A stretch of DNA of 64,000 nt from Nansenia antarctica (Eukaryota; Chordata; Actinopteri; Argentiniformes; Microstomatidae): contig OZ022340.1 in assembly GCA_963989245.1 (NCBI GenBank), positions 51,899,351-51,963,350 on the forward strand. Reading direction: 5' to 3'. Shown here piece after piece: positions 22,051 through 34,734 of this stretch; position 1 is the first letter of the stretch, and each line of letters opens with the position of its first letter. A program made the translations under genes and the position numbers. The notes beneath the pieces were generated by a model. The model was not told where the DNA came from. It ran no database searches and was given only the letters and a program-made list of their open reading frames with translations.

Positions 22051-24595
22051 ATGATGTGCTGGGCGTGCGAGGGAGCGTGCTTATTCTGGCAGATTGTGAA
22101 ATATTAAAACCAATAACATTCTGAATGATTTATCATTCTGTACTCTTTCTCTCCTTTCTTTCATGTATTTTCTTTTCTTTTTCTCAATTAGTAGTCTCCT
22201 AATCTCGCTACAGTTTGAGCGAGACTGTAACTGTCATTGTTTGAATGAATGAATGAATGGTCTTTATTTGTCATTGATATAGTACAGGTACCAAACAACG
22301 AAATTTGGGAGGGGGGGCTCCCCTGGTGCTAGGAAACTAGGTGCTAGGAACTGGTGCTATAACTGTGTTCATGTTATAATGTTTAGTGAACGAACAATTG
22401 TTAGGTGTTTGCCACAAATCGGAATTATCTTGCCGTGAAATGTGTACATCAAATAACATGATGTCGGCGATCTACTAGAACTGCGGGACGACTGCAATGT
22501 AGGCTACCATATATATCTGCCATATCATACCGTTTTATATTGAAAAATATGATGGTAAATAAATACATGTGGGACCGATGTATGATATGGCAGAGGTGTG
22601 GTGTGTATCAGTCTGTCTCGTTCCAGCGAGTCAACTCGTGTTGACTCAATAAGACATGCGCTTGATGGGGGGAGTGTTGATGGCTGTCGATCGTTTCCGA
22701 TCAATGAACAAAGACATCGGGTTCCCCCCGCTCCACCACGTTTCAACGGTGTGTTTCTGTAACCATTTTCTCCTCCTTGTTGCATAAAACAAATTTAGAC
22801 CACTATATAAATATAGACCACTATGTATAAATAATAATCCACAGATCTCTTTTGACATCACAACAATGTCAACACAATCACAACAGAATCTTATTTTATC
22901 CAACCAGGTTTTATATTTTGATTATGACATCATGTCTTTCAACATTGTCACACTTTTCATTACACACATTAGCGGCATCAAAAATGATGTGCTGGGCGTG
23001 CGAGGGAGCGTGCTTATTCTGGCAGATTGTGAAATATTAAAACCAATAACATTCTGAATGATTTATCATTCTGTACTCTTTCTCTCCTTTCTTTCATGTA
23101 TTTTCTTTTCTTTTTCTCAATTAGTAGTCTCCTAATCTCGCTACAGTTTGAGCGAGACTGTAACTGTCATTGTTTGAATGAATGAATGAATGGTCTTTAT
23201 TTGTCATTGATATAGTACAGGTACCAAACAAAGAAATTTGGGAGGGGGGGCTCCCCTGGTGCTAGGAAACTAGGTGCTAGGAACTGGTGCTATAACTGTG
23301 TTCATGTTATAATGTTTAGTGAACGAACAATTGTTAGGTGTTTGCCACAAATCGGAATTATCTTGCCGTGAAATGTGTACATCAAATAACATGATGTCGG
23401 CGATCTACTAGAACTGCGGGACGACTGCAATGTAGGCTACCATATATATCTGCCATATCATACCGTTTTATATTGAAAAATATGATGGTAAATAAATACA
23501 TGTGGGACCGATGTATGATATGGCAGAGGTGTGGTGTGTATCAGTCTGTCTCGTTCCAGCGAGTCAACTCGTGTTGACTCAATAAGACATGCGCTTGATG
23601 GGGGGAGTGTTGATGGCTGTCGATCGTTTCCGATCAATGAACAAAGACATCGGGTTCCCCCCGCTCCACCACGTTTCAACGGTGTGTTTCTGTAACCATT
23701 TTCTCCTCCTTGTTGCATAAAACAAATTTAGACCACTATATAAATATAGACCACTATGTATAAATAATAATCCACAGATCTCTTTTGACATCACAACAAT
23801 GTCAACACAATCACAACAGAATCTTATTTTATCCAACCAGGTTTTATATTTTGATTATGACATCATGTCTTTCAACATTGTCACACTTTTCATTACACAC
23901 ATTAGCGGCATCAAAAATGATGTGCTGGGCGTGCGAGGGAGCGTGCTTATTCTGGCAGATTGTGAAATATTAAAACCAATAACATTCTGAATGATTTATC
24001 ATTCTGTACTCTTTCTCTCCTTTCTTTCATGTATTTTCTTTTCTTTTTCTCAATTAGTAGTCTCCTAATCTCGCTACAGTTTGAGCGAGACTGTAACTGT
24101 CATTGTTTGAATGAATGAATGAATGGTCTTTATTTGTCATTGATATAGTACAGGTACCAAACAACGAAATTTGGGAGGGGGGGCTCCCCTGGTGCTAGGA
24201 AACTAGGTGCTAGGAACTGGTGCTATAACTGTGTTCATGTTATAATGTTTAGTGAACGAACAATTGTTAGGTGTTTGCCACAAATCGGAATTATCTTGCC
24301 GTGAAATGTGTACATCAAATAACATGATGTCGGCGATCTACTAGAACTGCGGGACGACTGCAATGTAGGCTACCATATATATCTGCCATATCATACCGTT
24401 TTATATTGAAAAATATGATGGTAAATAAATACATGTGGGACCGATGTATGATATGGCAGAGGTGTGGTGTGTATCAGTCTGTCTCGTTCCAGCGAGTCAA
24501 CTCGTGTTGACTCAATAAGACATGCGCTTGATGGGGGGAGTGTTGATGGCTGTCGATCGTTTCCGATCAATGAACAAAGACATCGGGTTCCCCCG
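22051..24595. repeat. 933-bp tandem triplication
   Basis: Copies start at 22051, 22984 and 23917. The third is cut at about 24595, after 679 bp. The copies are nearly identical; one visible change is caaacaacg versus caaacaaag. Each unit carries an L2-like tail (tgaatgaatgaatgaatggtctttatt... with ccaaacaacgaaattt), and an inner inverted repeat catatcatac/gtatgatatg. Open frames repeated at the same offsets are not supported as genes. Confidence 0.95.
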
Positions 24596-25300
24596 CAGTC
24601 ACAGTGCTACATGAAAATATCTAGCCACACACCACATAGCATACCTCCGCCCTATATGTATTTATCATCATATTTCTCAATATAAAACGGAGGTACGATA
24701 TATGGCAGATATATGTATGGTATATTATGGCAGTTTCTGGCGCCTGTCCCGTTCTGTTGTTCAAAGAATATAATATAAAACGCATCACTGCACTGCTGTC
24801 TGTCCTGTGTTGTTTTGTTTGCATTGCATTTTAGCACAGTGCGCCGATTAGATAGAAGATGTTCTACAGAGGGTGATGTAACCCCTCCCTCCCCTCCCTT
24901 CCCCCACCCCTCCCCTGCTGTTGTGTCTCGATACCTGGTCAACACAGCTTGTACGAATATTATATAACGAACGGATATTTATAATAGACCTACAGTATAT
25001 AATGTATTATTGTTTTTTCTGAGCAGTCCCACTCAGAATTTTTCATTTTATTCGACAGATCTAGTGAAGTCGCGTTGTGCATTGAATGACACTATTTATA
25101 GCGCTGTAAATTTTCAAATAATGCAATAGGATATATATATGAATTTACAGAAACATATCATCATGAATGGAAACACGCAAGAGCGTGTATTTGACAAATA
25201 AAGTGTGCGTGTGTTGTGGTCCATCCAGGCAGGAGAGAGAGTTGGGGGCAGCCAAGCGGGTTTCAAAGACGGCTCTCCCGCTTACTAAGCTTACAGCAGT
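24596..25300. other. AT-rich spacer between two tandem arrays
   Basis: No gene was seen. At 24650-24720 a short inverted copy of part of the 933-bp unit appears (atatttctcaatataaaacg, then ggtacgatatatggcag), so the array ends in a fold-back arrangement. Confidence 0.4.
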
Positions 25301-25304
25301 CGCA

Positions 25305-26430
25305 GGCTTGTGCATCTATGTGAAGCTCATAATTATAATAACACAATATTGCAATATGTATTACTATTATTTGTTGCAACCATCATTCATTAGTAGCCTA
25401 ATGAAAACTCCTGCAGTCCGGATCAATCTCCTCTCCACTTTACCGTGCATGCACGCGCTCCTGTGAGATCATTCAAGTTTAAAGTATTTGTCATTATACC
25501 AAATACAATTATATAATGTAATCAAAATAAAAAGAATGAACATATTCAGCCATTCCATATAATAACATATATTATAGCAGTTGCAGGGGCAGACAGGCTG
25601 ACGTTACCGGCGAATTTCACGACAAATAAACAGACTTTATCACTGTGAAGCTCATAATTATGATAACACAATATTGCAATATTTATTACTATTCTTTTTT
25701 AATAATGATAATCAATCATCATTCATTAGTAGCCTAATGAAAACTCCTGCAGTCCGGATCAATCTCCTCTCCACTTTACCGTGCATGCACGCGCTCCTGT
25801 GAGATCATTCAAGTTTCAAGTATTTGTCATTATACCAAATACAATTATATAATGTAATCAAAATAAAAAGAATGAACATATTCAGCCATTCCATATAATA
25901 ACATATATTATAGCAGTTGCAGGGGCAGACAGGCTGACGTTACCGGCGAATTTCACGACAAATAAACAGACTTTATCACTGTGAAGCTCATAATTATGAT
26001 AACACAATATTGCAATATTTATTACTATTCTTTTTTAATAATGATAATCAATCATCATTCATTAGTAGCCTAATGAAAACTCCTGCAGTCCGGATCAATC
26101 TCCTCTCCACTTTACCGTGCATGCACGCGCTCCTGTGAGATCATTCAAGTTTCAAGTATTTGTCATTATACCAAATACAATTATATAATGTAATCAAAAT
26201 AAAAAGAATGAACATATTCAGCCATTCCATATAATAACATATAATATAGCAGTTGCAGGGGCAGACAGGCTGACGTTACCAGCGAATTTCACAACAAATA
26301 AACAGACTTTATCACTGTGAAGCTCATAATTATGATAACACAATATTGCAATATTTATTACTTTTCTTTTTTAATAATGATAATCAACTTTCATTCATTA
26401 GTAAAGCTCCCGCAGTCACAATCAATCTCC
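25305..26430. repeat. 336-bp tandem repeat, about 3.3 copies
   Basis: The marker cactgtgaagctcataatta recurs at 25641, 25977 and 26313, exactly 336 bp apart; a diverged first copy begins near 25320. Units contain gcagttgcaggggcagacag and the palindromic cgtgcatgcacg. Confidence 0.93.
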
Positions 26431-27769
26431 TCTCCATATATATAATTTCCCCACTTCTCTGCTTCTCTGCGCATAGGAACTTTATATGCATTTTTAGAGG
26501 TAGCCTAGTGATCTTGTAATTTTCTCTTCTTGTGTGACATCGCCATCCAGCGATCTTTGTGCGTCAGTTCACACTCTCCCATTGTGAAGAGTGGTCGTGT
26601 GATTCGACACCTCGTCGCGCTAAAAGTAGGTAAAAAAACGTCGCTGTCCTAGTGTTAAAGACTGTGCTTCCTGGAATCCTCGAACGCTATGCAATCAGGG
26701 CCCATCTTCTGCGGCCCGTCGGTGACAGTGTGTCCACTCTCTACTTACGTTTCTTTAGATGAGATTTTTTTCTGTTTTTTTTGTTTTTTTCTCCCCCCCC
26801 CCCCCTCTCACTTCCTGGAAAAAGTGTCATGCTCTGAAACGAAGTATGACATGGACATACATCAACAAACGGATCCATTTAGACGCTGTAGACACACGCT
26901 CCGGTGTCAACTCTGAGAATGTCAGTGGTGTCGCGCTTCGATTCTCCTTCCCTTCCCTCTCTCGGTCCCTCCTTCCCTCCTGCTTAGGTTTTTTTTATAT
27001 CTATATCTATATATTTTGAGAGCGATGCGTCGGCATATCATCATTTTACCATAATTATTATTGAGTTAGGCTTTGTAAATATTTTTGAATGAACACTGAA
27101 TTATCTTGGTTGTCCTGACACGCTGAAAACCTTTTTGAACATGTCCTCCTTGTTTTGTTGCACAACCACCCCCCCCCCATCCACCCTCCCTCCCTCACCA
27201 CACCCAATTTTATATAGGATCGTATATATTAGTGCCACACGTACTGCAATTGTTTTACAACTTACTCTCAGAGGGTCCTCTCAGTTAAAACGCTTTGAAA
27301 GCTGCCTTTAAAGAAAAAACAACCAGTGGTAAATGCATCTCCAATACAGGACAGTCATGCTCTGTGGAGCAGTAGGATTGACGTTTTATAAAATGTAAAA
27401 AAACAAACAGCCAAATGAAACAGTCTGTCAAAACGTGCTGCTGTGATATTATTTTTTTTTTTTTTAGACACATAACCAATGTATGAGAAAACGACAAAAA
27501 AAGCCTTATGTTTTTTATGGTCTGTGTTTTTTTTGTTTCTTTCTGGTTCCTACTGCAGTCTCCTCGCGACAGGAAGCCGTCACACTGGCTGTCACGTTTT
27601 TGTCACATTTGATAGCTTTACTAGGGGGCCAAATCTCCAGTCTTTCCTCGATTCCTTACGTCCATTGCTGTCCTTCCTCTTCACACTCATTGGAGGAGGT
27701 CTCTTAGTTTCCTGCTCTCAGACCCTCTCAAGAGAAGACTCAAGAGATTTGGCCCAGGGCTCCAGCAGC

Positions 27770-27945
<176 letters not shown>

Positions 27946-28111
27946 TCCACCTCCCATACGTTCTCACTCTATAGAGGCGCGTTGAGATTATGAACAGTGG
28001 TGAGACATTAGATGTCCTTCTCTTGTTTGGATCACCTCAGCCTTAAACTCTTAATCTCAGACTGTAGCCTTTTCTTTGCACATTAAGTCACACTGTCTGT
28101 CTGCATGGCCC

Positions 28112-28146
<35 letters not shown>

Positions 28147-28256
28147 TGCGTGCACATATACTTTGACGCACGCATGCAGGTGCACATACATATTGAGACA
28201 CACACACACATCCTGTCACTACAGAAACATTGATGAATGGTTGCCGCTACATCAGG

Positions 28257-28548
28257 GCGGGGCGTTAGCGGTCCTTGCCACAAAAAAAATGTTTTGAATA
28301 GCTAACGCCCCGCTCAACAAACAAAAATAATAACTCAACATGAGGGCAGGAATGTACACTGAATGACTGTTTACTGAGCAGATGCTTTGAGCGATGCCTT
28401 CGATTCATAGTAGGGCCGCAGTTCTTGTTTAGCTTTTTTTTTTTTTTTAAATGTTCACTGAATGACTGTTTACTGAGCAGATGCTTTGAGCGATGCCTTC
28501 GATTCATAGTAGGGCCGCAGTTCTTGTTAAGCTTTTTTTTTTTTTTTT
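28257..28548. repeat. Hairpin followed by a duplicated segment
   Basis: The short hairpin ggggcgttagc/gctaacgcccc (28259-28312) is followed by two copies of gactgtttactgagcagatg...gggccgcagttcttgtt (28363-28432 and 28462-28528). Each copy ends in agctttttttt. Confidence 0.75.
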
Positions 28549-29687
28549 ATGTTCTTGCTTTGGTTGAATGTGATGGGAAAAATAGCGATGTGTCATTGCC
28601 TTTGATATAAAACTATAGAAATACTTGGGGTACTGCTGTATGTGTCCTCCTCCAAGGGAAAACGCTTCATTGTGATCCAGTGTTTGGAACATGGAGAGTG
28701 GTCTTTCTCTGGAGTAGGGGGTGGGTCAGGGAGGGGTTGGGGGGAGGGGGTGGAGTGTGAGCTACAGATCAGCCTGATTGAGTGATACGTGACTATACAA
28801 TATTGTACATAACTTAAGAGTTCACTCTGTGAGTGCACATTTGATACATTTATTCATTTTTAAATGTAAGCATTTAATAAAACGATGTATTTGAGACCTT
28901 GGCAAGACGGACGGTGTACGGGGAGTAACGGCTTCAGTCCAGTTCTAGTTCAGAAGTCTTGCCTGTTCTCTTCTGGAGGGTTCTGGGGGCTCTTTTTAAG
29001 GATGCTCTATTGTTTGGACTTTTTTTGTCAAGTTAATCCAGACATCCTTGCATGATTTGGGGGGGGGTTTCCCGGTTTCCCGGTTTGGCTGCACTTGAGT
29101 TCACTTGGGTTTACATTTGAAATGTGCATGTGTATTTATACACAAACTTCAATAAAGTTGTGTAAAGCCTTCTGTGACTCTACCCTCTGTTCTTTCCCTC
29201 TGTGTGCTGAGGCTGGTGAAGGTAGGAAATCAGAATCCCATTGTAATGAATGGGATGAGGGGTTCCTCATTCCATCCCATGCATAGGCTATGCAGTGAAA
29301 GTGAGTGTAAGTAAGTGTGTGAGTTTATTCTGTTGTTTATGCTTATATCTAGTATTGTGTTGAGGAGCAATGGAAATGAATCAAGAAATTGATAGAGTAG
29401 GCTAACTTACATTATCATTGTTCTATATGCAACAGAACAGATCACCCAGCATTGCTAATGAAAAGAATCAACGAATGTGAGTCTAATACCAATACTTGCT
29501 CAATAGGTCTTAACATCTATTAAAAGTGGTCTTCAATGTAACTTGTTGAAACCTGCAGGAACCCGCAAAATTAGGAACAGGTTGCTTACATGAATTATGA
29601 GGGTGTTAAGGTCAGGGCCATCGCTACTTACACGCCCATCATTGTTAGACCACTGTTAATGCTAGAGCTAACCATCTACGGGACAAA

Positions 29688-29732
29688 AAGAAAAGTGTCA
29701 CCTTTTTGGACCATCACCAGTTTGCACCCCTG
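29688..29732 (+). mobile_element. Solo 3' terminus of the 14.7-kb hAT family
   Basis: gtcacctttttggaccatcaccagtttgcacccctg matches the right end of the element at 19296-19341 with one visible change. No transposase or left end is nearby. Confidence 0.75.
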
Positions 29733-29734
29733 TG

Positions 29735-29953
29735 TTAAGTAGTTGTATAACAAAAAGCTCGGCAGTCATAGGAATAATTACAATTATTTATTAACATTTT
29801 AATACTGTTAAGTAGTTGTATAACAAAAAGCTCTGCAGTCATAGGAATAATTACAATTATTTATTAACATTTTAATACTGTTAAGTAGTTGTATAACAAA
29901 AAGCTCTGCAGTCATAGGAATAATTACAATTATTTATTAACATTTTAAATACA
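29735..29953. repeat. 73-bp tandem repeat, three copies
   Basis: ttaagtagttgtataacaaa recurs at 29735, 29808 and 29881, exactly 73 bp apart. The array starts directly after the solo hAT end. Confidence 0.9.
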
Positions 29954-30095
29954 AACAATATCAAATATCACTCAATATAACACCACTGTAAAAAAAATTG
30001 CAGACAATGCAATAGGGAAGAGAGAGAAAGACACACACACGCACAAGAGAAATGTGAGACATGGTACAGCAACACATGTAAAAGATGGCTATATG

Positions 30096-30736
30096 AATGA
30101 ATGAATGAATGAATGAATGAATGGTCTTTATTGTCATTGCTACAGTACAGGTACCAAACAACGAAATTTAGGAGGGGTGGCTCCCCTGGTGTTAGGAAAG
30201 AAAAAAAAAACTTTTAAAAAAAATCACAAGAAGGGAAGGAGCTGGTTTACATAAATAAAGGCTATGTACACTATCCACTGTACTATACTGTACAGATAGA
30301 CGACTAGGGTTGTCATATTGCACAATAGTGTTATTGCACATTTATTTAAAGTGTCGCAGTTTGCAGGTTTGAAATGTACATATTTGTGCCTCAGCACTAC
30401 ACCTGATTTTTTTTCAGTCCAGCAGCTGCCATCAATCCGTCCAGACTGTCCAGGGCCCAGAACCTAGGTCTTTGCTGTGTTCAGGGCCTGGACGGCCCTG
30501 TGGTAGAAGCTGTTCTTCAGTCTGTTTGTCCTTGCGGCCAAGGTCCTGAACCGCCTTTTCGAGGGCAGCCGGGTAAAGTGTTCGTACCCAGGGTGGGTAG
30601 GGTCCCTGGAGATCTTGGAGGCCTTCCTGAGACAGCGTGTGTTGTACAGCTCTTCCAGAGAGGGGAGGGGGGCGCCGGTGATCTTCTGTGCTGTTCTCAC
30701 GACTCTCTGTAGCGCATTTCTCTCCGCGGTAGACGG
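30096..30736 (-). mobile_element. L2-type LINE 3' fragment
   Basis: The minus strand reads NALQRVVRTAQKITGAPLPS, then LEELYNTRCLRKASKISRDP and LPSKRRFRTLAARTNRLKNS, the conserved C-terminal end of fish L2 (Maui-like) ORF2. The 3' end is a (TGAA)n tail at 30096-30121, followed in the minus direction by other sequence. The 5' end is cut at about 30736, where DIRS sequence begins. A close copy lies at 62524-63310. Confidence 0.8.
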
Positions 30737-33400
30737 TGTCTCACTGGAACCAGTCGCAGTCGTGCGAACCACCTCTGCAGTCTGCGCATGTGTAATAGGC
30801 CTAAGGGGACCACTACATGGGCTGCAAACATCAGTCCTAGTAAGGACATCCTTGACAGAGCGGTGATTGTATTTGTCACTCGACACACCCGGAGAGCTGA
30901 CGTCAGTGTCGCTCTCCGTGGTGCCGATAAACTGGCCCTCATCCCGGCAGTATCCAACTGAATGCCTAGATAGGAAAACTGTTGAGCCGGCCACGGAGCA
31001 CTCTTTGTCCAGTTGACAGCTAACCCCAGCTGAGTGAGGTGCTGCACCAGTGAGGTTGCGTCCCGAATGGCTCGATTTGGGCATTGGGCCAAGACCAGTA
31101 GGTCGTCGAGATATGCTAATATGCTTATCCCGTTTCGCCTCAGTGGTTCGAGTGCTGTCTGCACGCATTTGGAGAAAGTTCGAGGAGCAAGCGCGCACCC
31201 GAAGGGCAGGCGCGTGTACTCGTAAACCTTCCCTTGGAAGGCAAAACGTAGAAATTTCCTGTGCCTCTCTGTGATTGGCACACGAAATACGCGACCCTCA
31301 GGTCTATGCTGATTCCGCCCTTCTGTATACAAGACAGGAGGCGCCTCGTCGTCAATCTACGAAAAGGGCGTTTCGCCACTCTCTCGTTGAGGACCCTTAA
31401 AACTAGTATGGGTCTCATGTCTCCCGATTTCTTTGGGACAAGGAAATACGGGGAGTACCACCTCATGTCCCACTGGTCCCTCGGAACCAATGTCACTGCG
31501 CCCTTTGTTAGGAGATTCGTAATCTCCTCCTGGAGCGCACGTGTTTTTATCGGGCAGGACAAAAAACAGTCTCTCTCACGCCCCTGAAGGGCGGAGGAGG
31601 CTGAATGAACTGTAGTGCATATCCCCTCCTCAATGTCCTGTCTAGCCAGCCCGACAGAATACCTGTCCCTTCTAGCCATTCTGCATAACGCAACGACAGC
31701 TGCACACCGAGGAGGTGGCACAGCCCAAGGTGGGGTCATTTCGAAAGGGATGGGCTGCCGTCTGTAAAGAGTGTTTGTTATGTGTAACAATGCTCTTTAT
31801 TGACGCAGGTTTATTATGCCTGATAATCAAAGAACCGGCCGCACGCTCATGAGCTGGGCCAGGACTTGATAGACATGGAGGGGTTTTTGATGTAAATAAC
31901 GGTCCCTCTATACGGCTACATACAGGGGTGTTTAACCCGCTACGTGTCGTGATAGGGGTAAGTCCGTCAGGCAGAGAGCTGGCCACACGCCGGTAAGCTG
32001 GGCCAGTCTCCGCTTTGTTTCTAACCGGTAGCGAGTCGACCACACTCTGACAAGGCAGGTCGATCTCCGCTCTTGTAGATAACGGTCCCTCTATACGGCT
32101 ACAGACAGGGGTGTTTAACCCGCCTCGTGTCGTGATAGGGGTAAGTCCGCTAGGCAGAGAGCTGGCCACACGCCGGTAAGCTGGGCCAGTCTCCGCTTTG
32201 TTTCTAACCGGTAGCGATTTGACCACACTCTGACAAGGCAGGTGGGTCTCCGCTCTGGTAGATACCATGGAAAATCCTCCTTAGGGATGGTTTGCCGTCT
32301 GTAAAGAGTGTTTGTTTTGAGTAACAATGCCCTTTATCGACGTAGGTTTATTATGCCTGATAACCAAAAAACCGGCCGCACGCTCATGAGCTGGGCCAGG
32401 TCTTGATAGACATGGAGGAGTTTTTGATGTAAATAACGGTCCCTCCATACGGCTACAGACAGGGGTGTTTAACCCCTTTGTGTCGTGATAGGGGTTAGTC
32501 CGCTAGGCAGAGAGCTGGCCACACGCTGGTAAGCTGGGCCAGTCTCCGCTTTGTTTCTAACCGGTAGCGATTGGACCACACTCTGACAAGGCAGGTGGGT
32601 CTCCGCTCTGGTAGATAACCTCCCAGTGGTCAGCGGCGGGGGCTGGGGATGCCGAGTGGGGCATGGCTCCGTCGGTAGAGGTGGAGCCAGTGCCGCATCA
32701 CGCCGAAAACTCCGTTTCGCAGCCGTTGACGGCCTAGTCGTCACCACGGCGGAAGAAGAAGAGGTGGAGAAACTCCGCCTCCGCTGCAGACAGACCGTTG
32801 GGTCGGTCTGTGGTGATTTTCGCAATGGCGGCGTTAAACACGGCGATGTTATTCGCCGCCGCCTGCGCACCGAGCTCATCAGAGCTCTGATTCTGACACC
32901 GGCACCGACCACTCAGCTGGGTGAGGGCGGCGTGATGTCAGGGCCGGCTGAGCGGGCGGGACCATCCCTACTTGGGGAGGTGCCTGCCCAGAACGCCGCT
33001 CTGGGGCCTGTCCGGACGCATCATCGGCAGAGCTATTCGAGTCGGATAGCATCCCCGAGATAGCGCCCGCCAGGGGAACGCTCTCCTTGAACCAGGCCAT
33101 CCTCTTTCGCCTTTCCGCGACGGAAAGGAGGTGGAAGGGGAGGCAGCTGGGGGAGGCGACCAACGCCGCCTCGGCATGTTCGGGGCCGAGGCAGACGTGG
33201 CAGAAGTCGTGCTTGTCCTCCGCTGCTAGGAAATCGCAGCGGCAGGTGTCCCGGAGGAACTTCTTAGTGGTCGGCGGCGGACGATCCATCGCTGAAGGGA
33301 AAAGTCTCCTCCGCCGAAAAGTGTCCTCCGCTGCTTGGAAGTCGCAGCGGCAGGTGTCCCGGAGGAACTTCTCCATAGGCGGCGGACGATCCATATCTTG
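30737..33400 (-). mobile_element. DIRS-like retrotransposon, degenerate and truncated
   Basis: In minus direction a gag-like frame (33394-32879) carries HDFCHVCLGPEHAEAAL, the Cys-rich signature of DIRS/Ngaro gag in fish. Reverse transcriptase follows (31790-31140 and 31332-30737 in a shifted frame) with ILAYLDDLLVLA and, in the RNase H part, LGLMFAAHVVVPLGLLHMRR. A frameshift lies around 31275-31330. No methyltransferase or tyrosine recombinase region was seen: the element is cut by the L2 fragment at 30736. Between gag and RT lie tandem repeats of about 183 bp (starting near 31901, 32084 and 32438). Confidence 0.75.
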
Positions 33401-33994
33401 AAGGGAAAAGTCTGGTGGGTTCTCCAGTCTTAGTAGTCGTCCTTCTCAGTCTTCAGATATAAACCCGTGCTGAACTTTTTGGGAGAATGATGGAGCGAAG
33501 TACGCCCCTTTATATAGCACCCCAGGCGGGCGCAGGCATTGAAAAATTCAGTCATTGGCTACTTTAGGTAGCGGGTAAACCAATAGGAGCAGAGCTCCCC
33601 TATGGGGCGGAGCTCCACGATATAGAACAGATCAAAGACCACATCTGTTGCTCTGTGTTCAACACCATCTTCTGCAACTGTCTCTGCCTGGGTCTTTTGG
33701 CTCTCATATGTTCGCGGAAGGTAAGAAGACTGATATTCATAAATCATAGATACCTGAACTAAACTGACACACAGCGTGACGTTAGAATTATAAGGTTCTA
33801 TATATCTCAATTTTTGTCAAAATTTAGTTTTTTACATAATCTGATCCATTATGTGTTTATTAATGCCTGTGTGGTGTTATTTTTTTAAGTGTTGACATTT
33901 TTTAGTTAGTAATTCATAAAATACAAAGGTTCCATCTCACAAAACATAATGGAATGTAAACACTTTGACGCTCAATATCTCTGAACTGCCGTAG
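33401..33994. other. Possible DIRS 5' flank, then AT-rich spacer
   Basis: 33401-33560 likely belongs to the 5' end of the DIRS-like element (minus strand). A TATA-like tatatag at 33511-33517 reads ctatata on the minus strand. 33561-33994 is AT-rich with no coding exon recognised. Confidence 0.35.
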
Positions 33995-34125
33995 ACGGAG
34001 ATAGAACCTTATCATTCTAAACGGAGATAGAACCTTATCATTCTAAACGGAGATAGGACCTTATCATTCTAAACGGAGATAGAACCTTATCATTCTAAAC
34101 GGAGATAGGACCTTATCATTCTAAG
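33995..34125. repeat. 26-bp minisatellite
   Basis: Five copies of acggagatagaaccttatca plus ttctaa, followed at 34150-34220 by two copies of acctgaactaagaacagcca plus gttcacctg. Confidence 0.92.
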
Positions 34126-34479
34126 ATCACGACAGGCTGCTGATCTCTAGTCAGCGCTTTGACCTGAACTAAGAACAGCCAGTTCACCTGACCTGAACTA
34201 AGAACAGCCAGTTCACCTGGATAGAAACATTTAGTCTCCTGAAATCCCAACGGATTTATTTCATCTTGTCATATTGTTATCACCAAACCAGTAGGCTACC
34301 TGGGCCAAATCGTTTTTTTCTTTTGTGTGTGTGTGTTGGGGAGGGTGAGGAGGGGGGGGGCGCATGGGACATTCTGGTTTGTTTAACAGTTTTTTGTTTA
34401 CTACATAATTCCATATGTGTTCTTTCATAGTTTTGATGTCTTCAGTATTAATGTACAATGCAGGAATTTTTTATATATA

Positions 34480-34692
34480 TATATGTTACGGTACATGTGG
34501 GAATACGGTACATGTGGGAAAACTAGGGATAGGGTTAGGTGCTAGGGTGCTATGGTTAGGGTTAGGATTAGGGTTAGGGTTAGACATGCCAGCATGTACC
34601 AAGTCACCCTAGCACCTAACCCTAACCCTAGTTTTCCCACATGTACCGTATTCCCACATGTACCGTAACATATATATATATATATATATATG
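34480..34692. repeat. Inverted repeat enclosing telomere-like TTAGGG units
   Basis: The left arm (gttacggtacatgtgggaat, acggtacatgtgggaaaact, agggatagggttaggtgcta) is mirrored by the right arm (ctagcacctaaccctaaccc ... ccgtaac). The centre holds several TTAGGG/TTAGGA units. TA dinucleotide tracts flank both arms. No coding content. Confidence 0.85.
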
Positions 34693-34734
34693 TCCAAACT
34701 TTTGACTGGTACTGTATCAAATTAATCAAGTTCA

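Noticed and set aside
22525..24945. Conserved short proteins repeated at 933-bp spacing
   Set aside because: Their conservation comes from the recent tandem duplication; there is no family resemblance or splice context.
30697..31332. Host gene with reverse-transcriptase-like domain
   Set aside because: The frame is broken, lies within a DIRS-like element, and continues into gag-like sequence upstream on the same strand.
34540..34630. True chromosome end
   Set aside because: Only a few TTAGGG units are present, in both orientations, and long non-telomeric sequence follows on both sides.
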